DNA of 64,000 nt. Origin: Ceratobasidium sp. AG-K (Eukaryota; Basidiomycota; Agaricomycetes; Cantharellales; Ceratobasidiaceae). Under the pieces are notes generated by a model that worked only from the letters and a program-made list of their open reading frames with translations, was not told the origin of the DNA and ran no database searches. The first letter of the stretch is position 1. Each line of letters begins with the position of its first letter. A program made the translations under genes and the position numbers. The stretch lies in the NCBI GenBank assembly GCA_037039685.1, contig JAWNGF010000006.1, positions 1,364,001-1,428,000 on the forward strand, in the 5' to 3' direction. Positions 1 through 11,394 of this stretch are shown here, in pieces.

Positions 1-688
1 CCACTGCGAGGAGGGCGGTCGTAAAACTCGACAAGACGCCGAAAAAGATTCCAATCAGCGACGGGGAGGTGGTTGTTCCAGTCGGGGAAGAGGCGCGGTC
101 GAGAAGGACGCCGACGAAAAAGCCGGCGGTGACGAGTGCGCAGGCGGTGAGGACTTTGAGGCTCGGGCGAGAGTGGATGAGGATTGCCGAGGTGGCGACG
201 GTGATGGGGAGGACTAGGCCGCGGGCGACTTGGTAGAACGAGGCGTCGACGTATTTGAGGCAGTAGTTGTTGAAGCTGCGGATTTGTTAATCTTTGCGAT
301 GGGCGGTGTGTTGGGACTGACCTGAGGCCGAGGACGTTGCAGAGAATGAGCGGCGCAAGGCCCTTGACGATGTGCATATCAAGCGCGCGGGGGAGTTTGA
401 GCAGACCACAGATGTGGCAGGCTAAAAACAGCACGCAGGCAATGACTAGTTGGGCGAGGAGAAAGAATAGGGGCGTTTTAGTCTCGTTGAGCACCCATTT
501 GTTCCTACTAGGCATGAGCAATAGTCTAGTTGATAAAGAGTTGGACGCACGCTACGACCATTGCAATCGCCGCGACGAGGTAAAACACGACCGTCGCCGC
601 CTACACAATCAGCGCATGCAACCCAAGAATCGAGCAGACTCACCACTTTGATACGCGACGCGGGCTTTTCATTAGCATCTGCGGGCAT
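1..688 (-). CDS. Nucleotide-sugar transporter, SLC35C/TPT type (3' part outside window)
   Basis: Multi-pass Golgi/ER transporter of the drug/metabolite superfamily; the closest family I recognise is the GDP-fucose transporter type (SLC35C1), but the substrate is inferred. The ATG is at 688-686. Short exons are joined by GT-AG introns: exon 1 (688-644) ends in ASRIKV, exon 2 encodes a hydrophobic helix, exon 3 (about 515-322) contains NKWVLNETKTPLFFLLAQ, intron 321-276 is clear, and exon 4 (275 to the edge) has NNYCLKYVDASFYQVARGL, a hallmark TPT segment, then further membrane helices. The gene is cut by the left edge, so the C-terminus is missing. It is divergent from TAF1 with only 176 bp between the two start codons, so the promoters must share that space. 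The family call is firm and the sugar specificity is not. Confidence 0.82.
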
Positions 689-864
689 TGTAACTGCACC
701 AAAATCAGCACAACGCCTTCACCCAAACGGACAACCTACACGAGAGACTGGGGTGAAAAAAAGCAGAGAGGTGGTGGTTACAATTACGTTCACCTTACGC
801 CTCGATTGGTTACACGCCTCGATCGAAGAGCCAACACGTGACTCGTCGGCACCCACCACACACC

Positions 865-3800
865 ATGCCCGCCCACTCGGTAAGCCACCCACCGCAGCAC
901 TTCAAAGCTAATCCGCGCAGGAAGACGACGTGATCAAATCGCTCACGACCGGCGAAGTCAACGTCGGCTCGCTCGGGACATTCAGCGCCCTCGGACTGGA
1001 CTTTAGCGGGGGTCTGGGACTCGATGTCGGCCAGCAATTCGACCCGTCGTGGGCGTATGAAGAGGGGGCTGTGGGGACTGGACAGGGAGACGACTGGGAA
1101 GATGCGGTGGACCAGGAGATGCAGGATGATATCAAGGAGGAAGTGGCCAGTCCTGGGCTGTTTTCTCCACAGCCTGCGACTGAGCCGCCTAAACCCCGGC
1201 GGAGACTGGTCAAGAAGACGCGCACGGTGGTGGTGCAGAGGAAGCCCAATGTCAAGGACTTGTTTCCTGCATTCGATCCCAACGGAGCATGCGACTTTAC
1301 AGAGCTGTTTAGAGGACGGGTGCCGGCAAATGGACGGATCCACAAGGCCCGGATGTTCAGATGTAAGCCTTCGACTCGTCAATTCGTGTGCTTACAGTCG
1401 CAGCCGAGGTCATACCCGCCACTCAACGCCCCCGAGTACCCAATATCCAACTCGACCAGGTCAAAGCAGGCGTCGAACCCGACAAGCCAACCGACGTCCG
1501 CAAAGTACTCACCGTAAGCGCCTCGCCTCCCACTCAACCTTAGCTCACATGAGCAGACGAGTAATACCCCCGACGAACGGAGCTACGACCCCATTGTCCT
1601 GGACGACTGGGAAGACCAGATTATATACGACAAGGATACGTACGTCCCCCACTCCTAGCACGCCCAACCACGCCACAACTAACTGGAGAACAGCCAAATA
1701 AAACCCCTCGCACCCCGCCCCGCAACAGCCCCCCTCAACCCCCACCTGACCCACCCAACCTGGGACTGGGACAACTCCATCCTCTGGGACACATCCGCAA
1801 CACCCCAACCAGCCCCACCCGCCCTAGACGACCCCCTCTTACCCCCTCCCCCACCTCCCCCCGCACCCACACTCGAAGGCGGCAAGAAAAAGAAACCGCG
1901 CGAAGGGCCCCAGAAAGACCGGTACAATCTGTCCAACGACCATTATTACGAGGTTTCGAAAGAGAGGCAGAGGGTCCGCCAGACGTTTGGGAATTTGGTG
2001 GTGCAGCATGCGTATCCGGCTCTGAAGCTTCAGTTGCCTTTTGTGAGTCCCTGGTTTTGGTTTGGGAGGGATGGGGCTGATCGAGTGGGTAGTACAAAAC
2101 CCGTCTCACCAAAGAAGAAGCGCGCGCGTTCCACCGGCCTGCGTTGCAGATTCCGGCCAATATCGAGTTTCGGTTCACTCGCGTCCGCAATCTCAAGAAG
2201 AAAAAGGACAAGGTCAGTCCCCACTTCCCCCACCCGCTCGCTTACTTACATGGGGGGCAGAGCGGGCGAAGAGTCGTCACCAACGACGTACTCAAGAAAA
2301 CAGGCGACCTCACGCTCAAGGACAATTCCAATTTCGTGCTATGGGAGTACTCGGTGCGTGCGTCGGCCTGGATTTATACACACACTAAATGTGGCGCAGG
2401 AAGAACACCCGCCTGTGCTCTCGAATTTCGGCATGGGCAGCGTGTTGGTCAATTATTACAGAAAGAAGGACGAAAAGGACGATCACATTCCCAAGGTACG
2501 CTCCTAGCTACATTTCTCTAGTACACTCGACTCATGCGTTGGAGCAGCAAGACCTCGGAGAACCATTCGTGCTCGAACCCAACGACGAGTCGCCGTTTTT
2601 CAAGTATGGTTCGATTCAGCATGGACAGACGATTCCTGCGGTGTACAATAACCTTATTCGTGCGCCGTTGTTCAAGCATACGCCCGCCCCGACCGATTTC
2701 TTGGTTATCAAGTGCGTTCACCCACCACCCAACTCTCATCAACTCTCACAAACTTATCCAAACTTTGACTTCCAGGAGCACAACCCGCGGCGAATCAAAA
2801 TACTACATCCGGGACATCAAACACCTCTACGTCACCGGCCAAACCTTCCCCGTCGTCGAAGTCCCAGGTCCACACTCGCGCAAAATCACACACACGATCA
2901 AACAACGGCTTATCATCATCGCGTGCAAGCTCCTGGCCAAGTCGAAACACGAGCGACTCAAGATTTCGCGCTTGATGAAGTATTTCCCGGACCAGAACGA
3001 GTTGCAGATGCGCCAGCGTCTCAAGGTCGGTCTAATGCATTGTGATGGGGTGACGCTAATGTGGGACTAGGCGTATTTGCAAGACTTTATGGAGTACCAC
3101 CGTCGCGGGGAACACCAAACATTCTGGCGCCTGAAACCCAGTTTCCAAAAACCCTCGCCGGCGGATATGCTCAAAATGGTCGAGCCCGAGCACGTCGTGC
3201 TCTCCGAATCGATGATTGTCGGTCAGCGCCACCTCCTCGATGCGGGGTACGGCAAATCCGAGTCGGACGTGATGGAGGACGAGGGCAAGTTGGATACCGA
3301 GCAGCAGCTCGCCCCGTGGATCACGACCAAGAATTTCATCCATGCGACGCAGGGCAAGGCCATGCTGAAGCTCCATGGCGAGGGTGATCCGACTGGCCGA
3401 GGCGAGGGGTTCAGTTTTATTCGCGTGTCGATGAAGGAGATTTTCGTTCCGGCCGGGGAAGACCCCGAGGAACTCAATGGCAAGCCCACCCTCTCTCCTC
3501 GTTCGCAACTAACCAGAATACAGCCGAAGCCAATTCGCGACCCAAGAACCAACACAGATACAACGTCGCACAACAACAACAAGTCTACAAATCCGAAATC
3601 GAACGCATCTGGCGCACGCAGTTTAGAGCGCTGAGCAACAAGGTCCCGCCCGAACTCACGCTCGAGGAAGCCAATGCGCCGATGTTCAAGCAGCCCCGGG
3701 AGGCGAACAAGCCTCCCCCGGCGCCGACGCCAGGTCCAAAATCGAGGCATTCGTCCATGGGCGCTGCGAGTCGTGCGAGTTCGGTCGATCGGGACGGGAA

Positions 3801-4665
3801 CGCCGAGTCCAAGTCGACGCGGGTGTTACGGATTCGGAGGCAGGCGGTAAGTCGGGTGGCCTTGCGTTGGCTGGTGCTGAGTCGAGTAGCCCGACGGGTC
3901 GTGGTCGACCGAGATTGTGCGCAACGATAACGTGATTTCGGCCTATGTGGCGCGTAGGGTCGAGATTGAAGAGGATAACATGAAGGCCGAGGATTACGTC
4001 CCCACTGGAGACGTGGCCAAGGATCAGCGCATGAAGGCCAAGTGAGTGGTCTGTCGCGCGCGGGGACTGGGCTGACTTTGGTTAGGCTGTTGGAGCAATT
4101 GAACAAGATGAAAAAGAACCAGGAGCGCCGGTTGAATCGCAAGAACGCCAAGGCGATCGAGGCTGGCGAGGCGCCGATGCGTATGCCCGATACGGCGGGT
4201 ACTCCAGACGCGCCCGGACGAGAGGTAGGCGCCTGGTGTGCATATACGCGCATGTATTGACCTTAATTGTAGCGTCGTTGTGGAAATTGCGGACAACTGG
4301 GACACATGAGTGAGTCGCTCGGAAATTATACTCGACGATCCTAACTCGTTGCAGAAACAAACCGCAAATGCCCTCGCTGGGCCGAATTCAACCAACCCGC
4401 CGCTGGGACGCCCGGAGCCGCCGGGTCTCCGACTCAACCCGCCGGGAGCCCACCCTACGCCGCCGGCTCGCCCAATCCCCTCTCGCTCGGCTTGCCCCGT
4501 GGCGGGGCGTCTGGCTCGGGTTACTTCCCCTCAGCCACGAGTCCGCTCGCCACGAGCCCGCCCATCACGGCTGACGAACCCGACGAGTACTCGGGCCGGG
4601 CGTTTAGTCCGCCTGCATCGACTCCGACTGGGCTCAAGCTCAAGCTGCCGCGTCCCGGAGCTTAG
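865..4665 (+). CDS. TAF1: TFIID subunit 1 (TAF1) with zinc knuckle
   Basis: Largest subunit of general transcription factor TFIID, in the nucleus, scaffold for promoter recognition. ATG at 865; exon 1 is only 865-879 (MPAHS), intron 880-920, then exons from 921, 1399, 1557 and so on, all joined by short GT-AG introns, ending at TAG 4663-4665; roughly 1,000 residues. An N-terminal acidic segment contains VGSLGTFSALGLDFSGGL. The central DUF3591 core is recognisable from YNLSNDHYYEVSKERQRVRQ, LVVQHAYPALKLQLPF, NFGMGSVLVNYYRK and YNNLIRAPLFKH. Near the C-terminus a CX2CX4HX4C-type knuckle (RRCGNCGQLGHM, then TNRKCP across an intron near 4310) matches the TAF1 zinc knuckle. There is no bromodomain, as expected in fungi. 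The tail is rich in Pro, Ser, Gly and Ala. A degraded copy of its 3' end lies at 22.6-23.4 kb. Confidence 0.93.
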
Positions 4666-5664
4666 CTTGGCCGTGATTGGTTTCGTTTAGATGTTGTGTA
4701 ATTATGGGTTGTGTGTGATTTTATGGGCTGTGTGTGATTTTATGGGTTGTGGTGGGTTATCATTCCGTGACGGTCTTTCATGCGAGCCGACTCATCCGCA
4801 CTCTGATGCAACCCCTCAAGACAACCTCGATTTTAAATAACTATTTCGACGCCGAGATTCAGGGTTGATCGTGGTGACCATGAGAAGCTCTTAACAAGGA
4901 GCTTTTAGCTCTACAACAGACGGATGATGCGAGAGAGCAGAAAACCTGTTTTGTGACTGTGTTTGGCAATTGCAAATTACTGCTGGATGCGACGGCAATG
5001 TTTCCAGTTCATGCGAGTATTCAGAAAAAGAAACTCAGCTTATGTGCCCATTATATAGCTGAAGGCTCTCTGTTATGAGTTTCCCGTGGTCAGTGCGATC
5101 ACTTTGGTATACAGAACATGCTGTTTCAACTACTGTATGCGTCACCTGTGTGGCAACCACGAGTTCCGCCAGCGTTACACAAAATGGGGTGTCGTGATAG
5201 CGATCGCCCCTAAAGATTGTGTTACAGCCTAGATAGTTAGCGACGGTGTGCGAAGCCTGTAGGGCGGGTGTTGGTGGGTGTTTACGTCCCAGGGGGAAAC
5301 ACGATGAAAAACGCAAAAAAAAAAAAAAAAAAACACTCTTCTCACCCTCGGCTGCTCCAAGACCGCATCCGCATGGCCAAGTCTTTGATAAATAATCAAT
5401 TTCGACGCGCAACCGGGGAGGAGGCCGCTGAGCAGGTGGCTCGTGCATCCGAAGCGATTCGCCCCGACCCCGTTATCGCAAAAGCAAAAGTCCAGATGTT
5501 AACAGAAAGGGATGCCGAGAGTGTTCGTGATCAGTTTTGCGAGTAAGTGAGAAGGTTCCGGAAGAGAAAGACCTCAAAGGCAGTGGAGGCAGGGTTGAGA
5601 GACAATTCAGGAAAACGGGTTAAAGCACAGTGGTGCTCACCAATCATAATGTGTAGAGCTCACT
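4666..5664. other. Intergenic stretch after TAF1 with a 19-A run
   Basis: The first ~230 bases are the TAF1 3' flank, which is also present in diverged form at 23130-23365. The rest has no recognisable gene. An uninterrupted run of 19 A lies at 5315-5333. An 80-codon frame starts at ATG 5304 and runs through the A-run (poly-Lys) to 5546, but it matches no family I know. The A-run could be the tail of an old retroposed fragment; I saw no flanking direct repeat that would prove it. Confidence 0.4.
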
Positions 5665-6163
5665 GTAGTTGGACTGGGTAGCTGGGTCAAGAGCTACTAC
5701 CATACTACCAAAGTTTGATACCGAAGTTTGAGGCTGGCGGTTTCGTGCATTTGGCGAAATCAATAGCTAATTTGATCATCCAACGTATGCGGTTAATGTA
5801 TACCGGTAACTTAAACTTGGAAGTGGAGGGATGTGTCGGTCCGCGGAGCGCGGCGCCTATTCAAACTTGGACCTGGCTATCCTGGATATATAATATTGGG
5901 CTTGCCAAAGTAGGCTCGGGAAGCCACCACTACAACCAAATCACCACACCATCCAGCTCTAGCTGGACCTCTGAAACACACCCCAGCTTGTCAAGCCAAG
6001 CAGCTAGCAATGGGTTTACAAGCACAACCCACAAAGCTGTTGACCCTGTTGTTGACAATGACTTGAAGAGCCACAAAACTTGCAGCTTTGATTGTTTACT
6101 CAAAGTCTTTCTAAGCTACTGTTGGCAGGATACTTGCCGTGATACCAATCCAACATCTGACCC
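5665..6163 (+). pseudogene. FunK1 kinase copy A, segment 1, with LTA4H 5' scrap
   Basis: This is the first of three separated pieces of one duplicated locus. It aligns base for base with 47879 onward: first the reverse of the aminopeptidase 5' end (about 5665-5750), then the intergenic promoter, then the N-terminal exon of the fungal-type kinase. The ATG used in copy B (48135) is not conserved here. Low-complexity Ser/Thr-rich N-terminal codons follow, then residues matching the CDHLLEIFLSYCRRDT region of copy B. The segment stops exactly at the left target duplication (GACCC, 6159-6163) of the minus-strand retrotransposon and resumes at 13100. Confidence 0.85.
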
Positions 6164-6573
6164 TGTCCCAACTTGGGTCAATTAGGTGTATATAAAGTTA
6201 AGGGGTTCGACTTAGGCAAGTCTTAGAACCCAAGGAGTAGTGATAGTGAGATTGATTGAGCAAGTCCTAATGGAGAGGAGGTCAAGCCTTGTCGTTAACC
6301 GGCTTGACCTCTGGGTTTATATACATGAGGGTTCAGTGCCACGTCATCATCTATCAGTGTGAGAAAGCCGAGTACATCCGATGATAAGCGAGATAAGAGA
6401 TATGACTCGACATTCTGGAAGTTCCGGAAGCATCACTAATATCAAATGAAAAGACAAATACGTCACATGATACAAATTAGGTGCCAGAGGACATTTGTAC
6501 CAAAAAAGGAAAGTGTTCGGAAAAAAAGATATAAAATCAGAATTAAATGTCTGAGCTTAGTCAGCTCATGACA
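6164..6573 (-). repeat. 3' LTR of retrotransposon copy 1
   Basis: 410 bp, written on the plus strand as TGTCCCAA...CTCATGACA, so it has TG...CA ends. It pairs with 12690-13099. Direct repeat GACCC lies just outside (6159-6163). Confidence 0.95.
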
Positions 6574-6586
6574 TTACCCCCTCCTA
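6574..6586 (-). promoter_or_regulatory. Polypurine tract, copy 1
   Basis: On the minus strand TAGGAGGGGGTAA abuts the 3' LTR, the place where plus-strand DNA synthesis is primed in LTR elements. It overlaps the pol stop codon (6586-6584). The same sequence is at 20022-20034 in copy 2. Confidence 0.8.
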
Positions 6587-9500
6587 AGGGCCTGGCGCGG
6601 TGGGATGGAGTTTGTGAAATTTATCAACTAGTTCAGGAGCGTTCTTGAGATCTTCCTTTGACTGCCAAGAGTTGTCTGCATGAGAGTACCCTTTCCACTT
6701 AACGTAATAGTGGAGCTGGCGGCGGATTTTCTTGGAATTAAGGATTTCTTCAACCTCCCATTCTTCTTCTCCATCTTGTGTGACAATAGGGGGTGGTTGA
6801 GCGGGTTCGCAACCGTGGGGATCAGAGTGGAATTTCTTGAGCAGCATGACATGGAAGACAGGATGAACTTTCATCGATTTTGGTAACTCCAGTCTAAAGG
6901 CGTGAGTCCCTACTTTTTCCAGTACCTTGTAAGGGCCTAAAACTTTGTGAGAGAGTTTTACTGAAGGTCTGTCTGTGGATATGTTTTGATGATTAAGCCA
7001 GACTTTATCTCCAGGGTTTATCTCTTCTGGTTCTTTGGCTCCTTTATCAAAGTAATGTTTGTAGGACTGATTTGCTAGGATGAGGGCGGCTTTGACTTCG
7101 TCGTATCCTTTCAACAGGAATTCCGCATGGGCATCAGCTTCAGGAACAGTATATTCTGATTCTTCCCCGATGTTCATTCTAGGGTTGAAACCTTGGCAGA
7201 TTTGGAAAGGGGTTTTGCCAGTGGATGCTTGGATTCCATTGTTGTATGCAAATTCTGCCATAGGGAGCAGGGCCACCCAGTCGTTTTGCCTATGGTTGAC
7301 GAAAGCCCTGGTAAAGATTTCAACGACTTGGTTTGCCCGTTCTGACTGTCCATCTGTCCTTGGATGGTACGCTGTGCTGAAGGTAGGTTTTACGTCTAAC
7401 CGTTTGTACAGATGCTTAATGAACTTTGAGTTGAAAGTGGATCCTCTATCCGAGACTGTTGCCTTTGGAGTGCCGTGAAGTTTCCAAATGTTTGCAACAA
7501 AAATATTGGCTATGTCTACTGCTGTGGCCGTTGATTTGCAAGGGAGATAGTGTGCCATCTTGGAAAACCAATCTACCACTGTCAAGATTGCGTCATATCC
7601 TTCTGATTCTGGGAGCCCTACAATCATGTCATAGGAGATCTCTTCCCAAGGTCTCTCAGGAATATGTAAAGGACGCAGTAATCCTGTGGGGAGTTGGTTT
7701 GATGGTTTAACTCGAATGCATGTTTTGCAGTGTGATACATAAGAGTTAACAAATTTCTTCATGGTTGGCCAGTAGTAAGTTCTGGAAACCAATTCCAATG
7801 TTCTTGCTTGTCCAGGATGCCCAGCTGTAATATTGTCATGGCGCGATTCCAATATCAGGTTTCTGACAGTTTCATCCTTGGGGACAAAGATTTTTCCTTT
7901 GAACATTAGGAGTCCTTCTCTGTATTCCCAATCTTTGACTTTTTCTCCGTTTCTCAGCTTATTGTGGGCTTCCTCTAATCTGGGATCTTCGAGGATTGCT
8001 TCTCTGATTAGATCGTTAATCTCCTGGTCAGGGGTAATAGCCGAAATGAAAATGTCTGGTTTGAGGAGAACTTGGTTCTCTACCCCCCCCAAAGGTTCTA
8101 GGTCATATTGCCTCGAGAGAATGTCTGCTTTTTTGTTTTGGCTTCCTGGCCTGTATAGGATTTGGAAGTTGAAGTCCACCAAGAAATTCATCCAGCGAAT
8201 TTGGCGTTGGTTCAATTGTTTGGATGATGAGAAGTATTCCAAATTCTTGTGATCAGTTATCACTTGAATGGCTTTTTCTGTGCCCTGGAGTAAGTGCCGC
8301 CATTCTTTGAAGGCTCTAATGATTGCCAATAGTTCTTTGTCGAAAATGTCATAGTTTCGCTCAGCCGGATTTAGTGATTTAGAAAGAAAAGCTACAGGGT
8401 GTAATTTCCCTTCTTCATCCTTCTGAGATAAAACTGCTCCTGTGGCAAATCCCGATGCATCTGTCTCGAGGAAAAATTCTTTATTCTGGTCGGGCTGCAT
8501 CATTACAGCTGCCACTTTAAGAGCTTCTTTTAGTGCATTCATGGCTTCTTGTTCTTTGCTTGTCCACTGCCACTTTTGATCCTTCTTGAGTAGGTTGTAC
8601 AGAGGTCTGGCTTTGCCAGCAAAGTCTTGAATGAATCTTCGATAGAAATTGACGAATCCTAGGAATTCTTGAACTTGTTTGACATTTTTGGGAGCCTTCC
8701 AATTCATAGCCGCCGTGACCTTTTCCTGATCCGTTTCGATTCCTTTATTGGAAATGACCAATCCTACCCAGTCCAGTTTGGTTTGGTGGAACTTGCATTT
8801 TCTCAATTTCGCAATCAGCTTGTGTTCCCTTAGTCTTCTTAGCACCTCTCTCACGTGTCCTGGATGATCTTCGACTCGTTTGGAAAAAACAAAGATATCA
8901 TCAATGTATACGAGTACGAAAATCCCCATAATGTCCCTGAATATAGAGTTCATTAGGGACTGGAAGCTTGATGGGGCGTTTTTGAGACCGAAGGGCATGA
9001 CTTTCCATTCGTACATGCTGTATTGAGTTTTGAATGCTGTTTTCCATTCATGGCCTGCTGCTATTCGGGTTTGATGGAATCCTTGTGCCAAGTCTAGAGT
9101 GGTGCCAATGACAAATCCTTCCAGGGCCCTTAACCATTGGTCTAATAGAGGTATTCCACTTGCGTTGAATTTGCACAGCGAGTTCACATATCTGTAGTCA
9201 ACGCAAAAGCGTAATTCTGGGTTGTTTGGATCTTCTGGATGTGGTTTTTTGACAAACAGAACCGGGGAAGCCAAAGGAGACTTAGAAATCTGAATGTGTC
9301 CCCTTCGGATAAGGGTTTCTAGTACTTTCTTCATTTCTTTGTCTTCAGCTGGGGATGTTTTGTAAATTGGGCCATGCTTTAGTTTAGCTTCTGGTAGGAG
9401 GTCGAGTGTAATGTCAGTTGGCCTGTGAGGTGGGAGTTCTTCCAATCTGGATTCGTCAAACACATCTGCAAACTCTTTGTATTCCTCTGGTAATGTAGTT

Positions 9501-9982
9501 TCTGCTGCGATTTGGAGCGTAGATGGGACTTCTAGGCAGTTTTTTGAGCAGAATTCGCTTGTGTATGCAATTGTCCTATTCTTCCAATTAATTTGTGGGT
9601 TATGTTTCTTGAGCCATGACATCCCAAGTACGATAGGGTGTCTTCCAATGTTTGTGACATGACATTCTATTTCGCTGGAATGTGTCCCCATGGCAAGTTT
9701 AAATTTGGTATAGTGAGTGACTTTCCCAGACAAGACTTCTCGTCCGTCTATAACTCGCAGAGTCTTGGGTTTTTCATGTTGGAAAAGGGGAAGGTTTGCT
9801 TCCTTTGCTAGGGAAGGGTTGATAAAACAGGAGGTTGCGCCGCAGTCGAGGAGTGCTTGTCCAGAGAATCTTTTCGATCTGTTAACTGACCTAGAATCAG
9901 GAGCCGTAGCTAGTGGATGAGCGGTGAAATCAAGGTATAATTGGTTTTCATTTGATATTGACATGATTTCTAGTTCATCCAT
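6584..9982 (-). CDS. pol: Pol polyprotein, chromovirus copy 1 (intact, 1,132 aa)
   Basis: One open frame with an ATG at 9982-9980. Domains in order: an aspartic protease with LLDCGATS (Asp46; the residue after it is Cys rather than the usual Ser or Thr); reverse transcriptase about residues 205-390 with VYIDDIFVFS (YIDD 359-362); RNase H from about 505 (ETDASGFATGAVLSQ); integrase with an H2C2 zinc finger (His714 to Cys755) and a catalytic triad I place at Asp785, Asp845 and Glu881, which gives D-35-E spacing between the last two; and a C-terminal chromodomain (WEVEEILNSKKIRRQLHYYV, then KWKGY). The chromodomain marks it as a chromovirus that probably targets heterochromatin. It lies in the -1 frame relative to gag, with its ATG 35 nt past the gag stop, so expression needs -1 frameshifting or re-initiation. 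I see no classic slippery heptamer. Confidence 0.96.
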   Translation of the reverse strand: MDELEIMSISNENQLYLDFTAHPLATAPDSRSVNRSKRFSGQALLDCGATSCFINPSLAKEANLPLFQHEKPKTLRVIDGREVLSGKVTHYTKFKLAMGTHSSEIECHVTNIGRHPIVLGMSWLKKHNPQINWKNRTIAYTSEFCSKNCLEVPSTLQIAAETTLPEEYKEFADVFDESRLEELPPHRPTDITLDLLPEAKLKHGPIYKTSPAEDKEMKKVLETLIRRGHIQISKSPLASPVLFVKKPHPEDPNNPELRFCVDYRYVNSLCKFNASGIPLLDQWLRALEGFVIGTTLDLAQGFHQTRIAAGHEWKTAFKTQYSMYEWKVMPFGLKNAPSSFQSLMNSIFRDIMGIFVLVYIDDIFVFSKRVEDHPGHVREVLRRLREHKLIAKLRKCKFHQTKLDWVGLVISNKGIETDQEKVTAAMNWKAPKNVKQVQEFLGFVNFYRRFIQDFAGKARPLYNLLKKDQKWQWTSKEQEAMNALKEALKVAAVMMQPDQNKEFFLETDASGFATGAVLSQKDEEGKLHPVAFLSKSLNPAERNYDIFDKELLAIIRAFKEWRHLLQGTEKAIQVITDHKNLEYFSSSKQLNQRQIRWMNFLVDFNFQILYRPGSQNKKADILSRQYDLEPLGGVENQVLLKPDIFISAITPDQEINDLIREAILEDPRLEEAHNKLRNGEKVKDWEYREGLLMFKGKIFVPKDETVRNLILESRHDNITAGHPGQARTLELVSRTYYWPTMKKFVNSYVSHCKTCIRVKPSNQLPTGLLRPLHIPERPWEEISYDMIVGLPESEGYDAILTVVDWFSKMAHYLPCKSTATAVDIANIFVANIWKLHGTPKATVSDRGSTFNSKFIKHLYKRLDVKPTFSTAYHPRTDGQSERANQVVEIFTRAFVNHRQNDWVALLPMAEFAYNNGIQASTGKTPFQICQGFNPRMNIGEESEYTVPEADAHAEFLLKGYDEVKAALILANQSYKHYFDKGAKEPEEINPGDKVWLNHQNISTDRPSVKLSHKVLGPYKVLEKVGTHAFRLELPKSMKVHPVFHVMLLKKFHSDPHGCEPAQPPPIVTQDGEEEWEVEEILNSKKIRRQLHYYVKWKGYSHADNSWQSKEDLKNAPELVDKFHKLHPTAPGP

Positions 9983-10017
9983 ATTACTAGCTAATATATC
10001 ACCAAGTACTTGGCTCC

Positions 10018-11370
10018 TTAATAAGCCTTGGTGACGTCTTTTCCCGATTCGATGTCTGAGGAGATTTCTTCAATCTGAGCTTCAAACCCTGAGGCTGTGT
10101 TCTTGGAGGGACAGACTCTTGCTGAGTGTCCCTTGCCGCCGCAGGTGAAGCAAATCATTGGTCCTTTTCCTTTTCCATCAAGATCCATTGCATTAGGGTC
10201 TTTAGCAGGAGTGGACGGTTTGGGTGTTTGGATGGTAGGAGCGTTGAGGTTACTGGTACGGGTGTCTCTCTGAATTGCTCCAAAAGGGACATTTCCTTTT
10301 GTCCCATCATCCCAGGAGATCTGTGGAACTGGACAGCCCTTGGCATTTCGGGTAATGCTTGCGATTTTGCCGTATTGCACCCCCCCTGTAGGTTTTGACA
10401 TAAAGACTTGATCGTTTACATTGAATCTTTGACCTAGTGAGGCGTTTGGAGTACTTGTGGTTGTCTTGGAAGTACTTTGTTTCGAAGTGGTGGTTTGTGG
10501 GCTTTGCGACTTCTTTGGTGCATTGATGGCATTCATTGTGGAGTCAATTTCCAAGGCTCTTTCGCGAACTTGGTTGAATGTCCTTGTTGCTTCGTGGGGT
10601 TTAAAGTTCTGTGACACCATGGCCATCTTGATTTCATCCTTAAGACCGTCATAGAAATCATCACGAAGTACTCGATCGGTGTACCCGAGTACCGATGAAT
10701 AAGTGACAAAGTCTCGTAGATAATCTTGGACAGAGTTCTTCTGGATCAACTTCTTGTATCATTGTCTATATCGGTCGATTTTGTGAACATCGCCGAACCT
10801 AGCTTGCATTTCGTTCCAGAATTCATCCATGTCGTGTAGCCAAGTTGTTGCTCCCCTCCTTGCTGTGTCCACATCAATTCCAGGTTGCATCCATACATAG
10901 GCAGGCCCCTTGCAATAACCCATGATATAAGTGATTTTTTGTTCTGTGGTTGCTTGTGGGGATGTGTGGTTTATGTACAGAGTACATTGCGACTTAAACT
11001 CATTGAATTTATCTACATCTCCAGAGAATTCCTCTGGGGGATGCATCTTGAGTTTGTATCCTGGGGTGGTTGTTGACGCGGTGGTAGAGGGTGTTGCACC
11101 CATGTTTGCAAGTGATTGAGATACTGCATTCATTAATTGGTGAAGGGGTGTGATTTGTGCGGTTTGATTTTGAATTGCATGAATATCTGCTATGTTATTG
11201 TCGATTCCCAATTCTAGGGTAGAGGTGATGCCATTTAAGGCATTAATGTGACCGTTAATTTTTCGCACTTCGTCTATTAAGGCATTGATTGCCTGTGCAA
11301 CTACATCGGGTCCAGATGTTGCTGAAATTTGGGTAAATCCCCCTTGTCCAGGTGATGGGGCTCTCGACAT
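10018..11370 (-). CDS. gag: Gag with one in-frame UGA, copy 1
   Basis: Structural nucleocapsid precursor. ATG at 11370-11368. The first 203 codons (start MSRAPSPGQGG) end at UGA (10761-10759) after DRYRQ; the same frame then stays open for another 246 codons to TAA at 10018. The second part has a chromatin-like hydrophobic patch and one CX2CX4HX4C zinc knuckle (CFTCGGKGHSARVC) near the C-terminus, the RNA-binding signature of Gag. The UGA sits at the same codon in copy 2, where most other lesions differ. Either the two share a mutated ancestor, or the stop is read through or recoded. A Trp codon (TGG) is the simplest ancestral state. Gag-family call is firm; functional status is open. Confidence 0.85.
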
Positions 11371-11394
11371 ATTGGAGCGGGGAAAAAGGTAGAT

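Noticed and set aside
5304..5546. 81-residue plus-strand protein starting at the A-run
   Set aside because: Most of the N-terminus is the translated A-run (poly-Lys), and the rest matches nothing; not enough to call a gene.
9940..10020. Programmed -1 frameshift site between gag and pol
   Set aside because: Pol is in the -1 frame, but I see no X-XXY-YYZ heptamer or strong hairpin before the gag stop; separate initiation at the pol ATG is equally possible.
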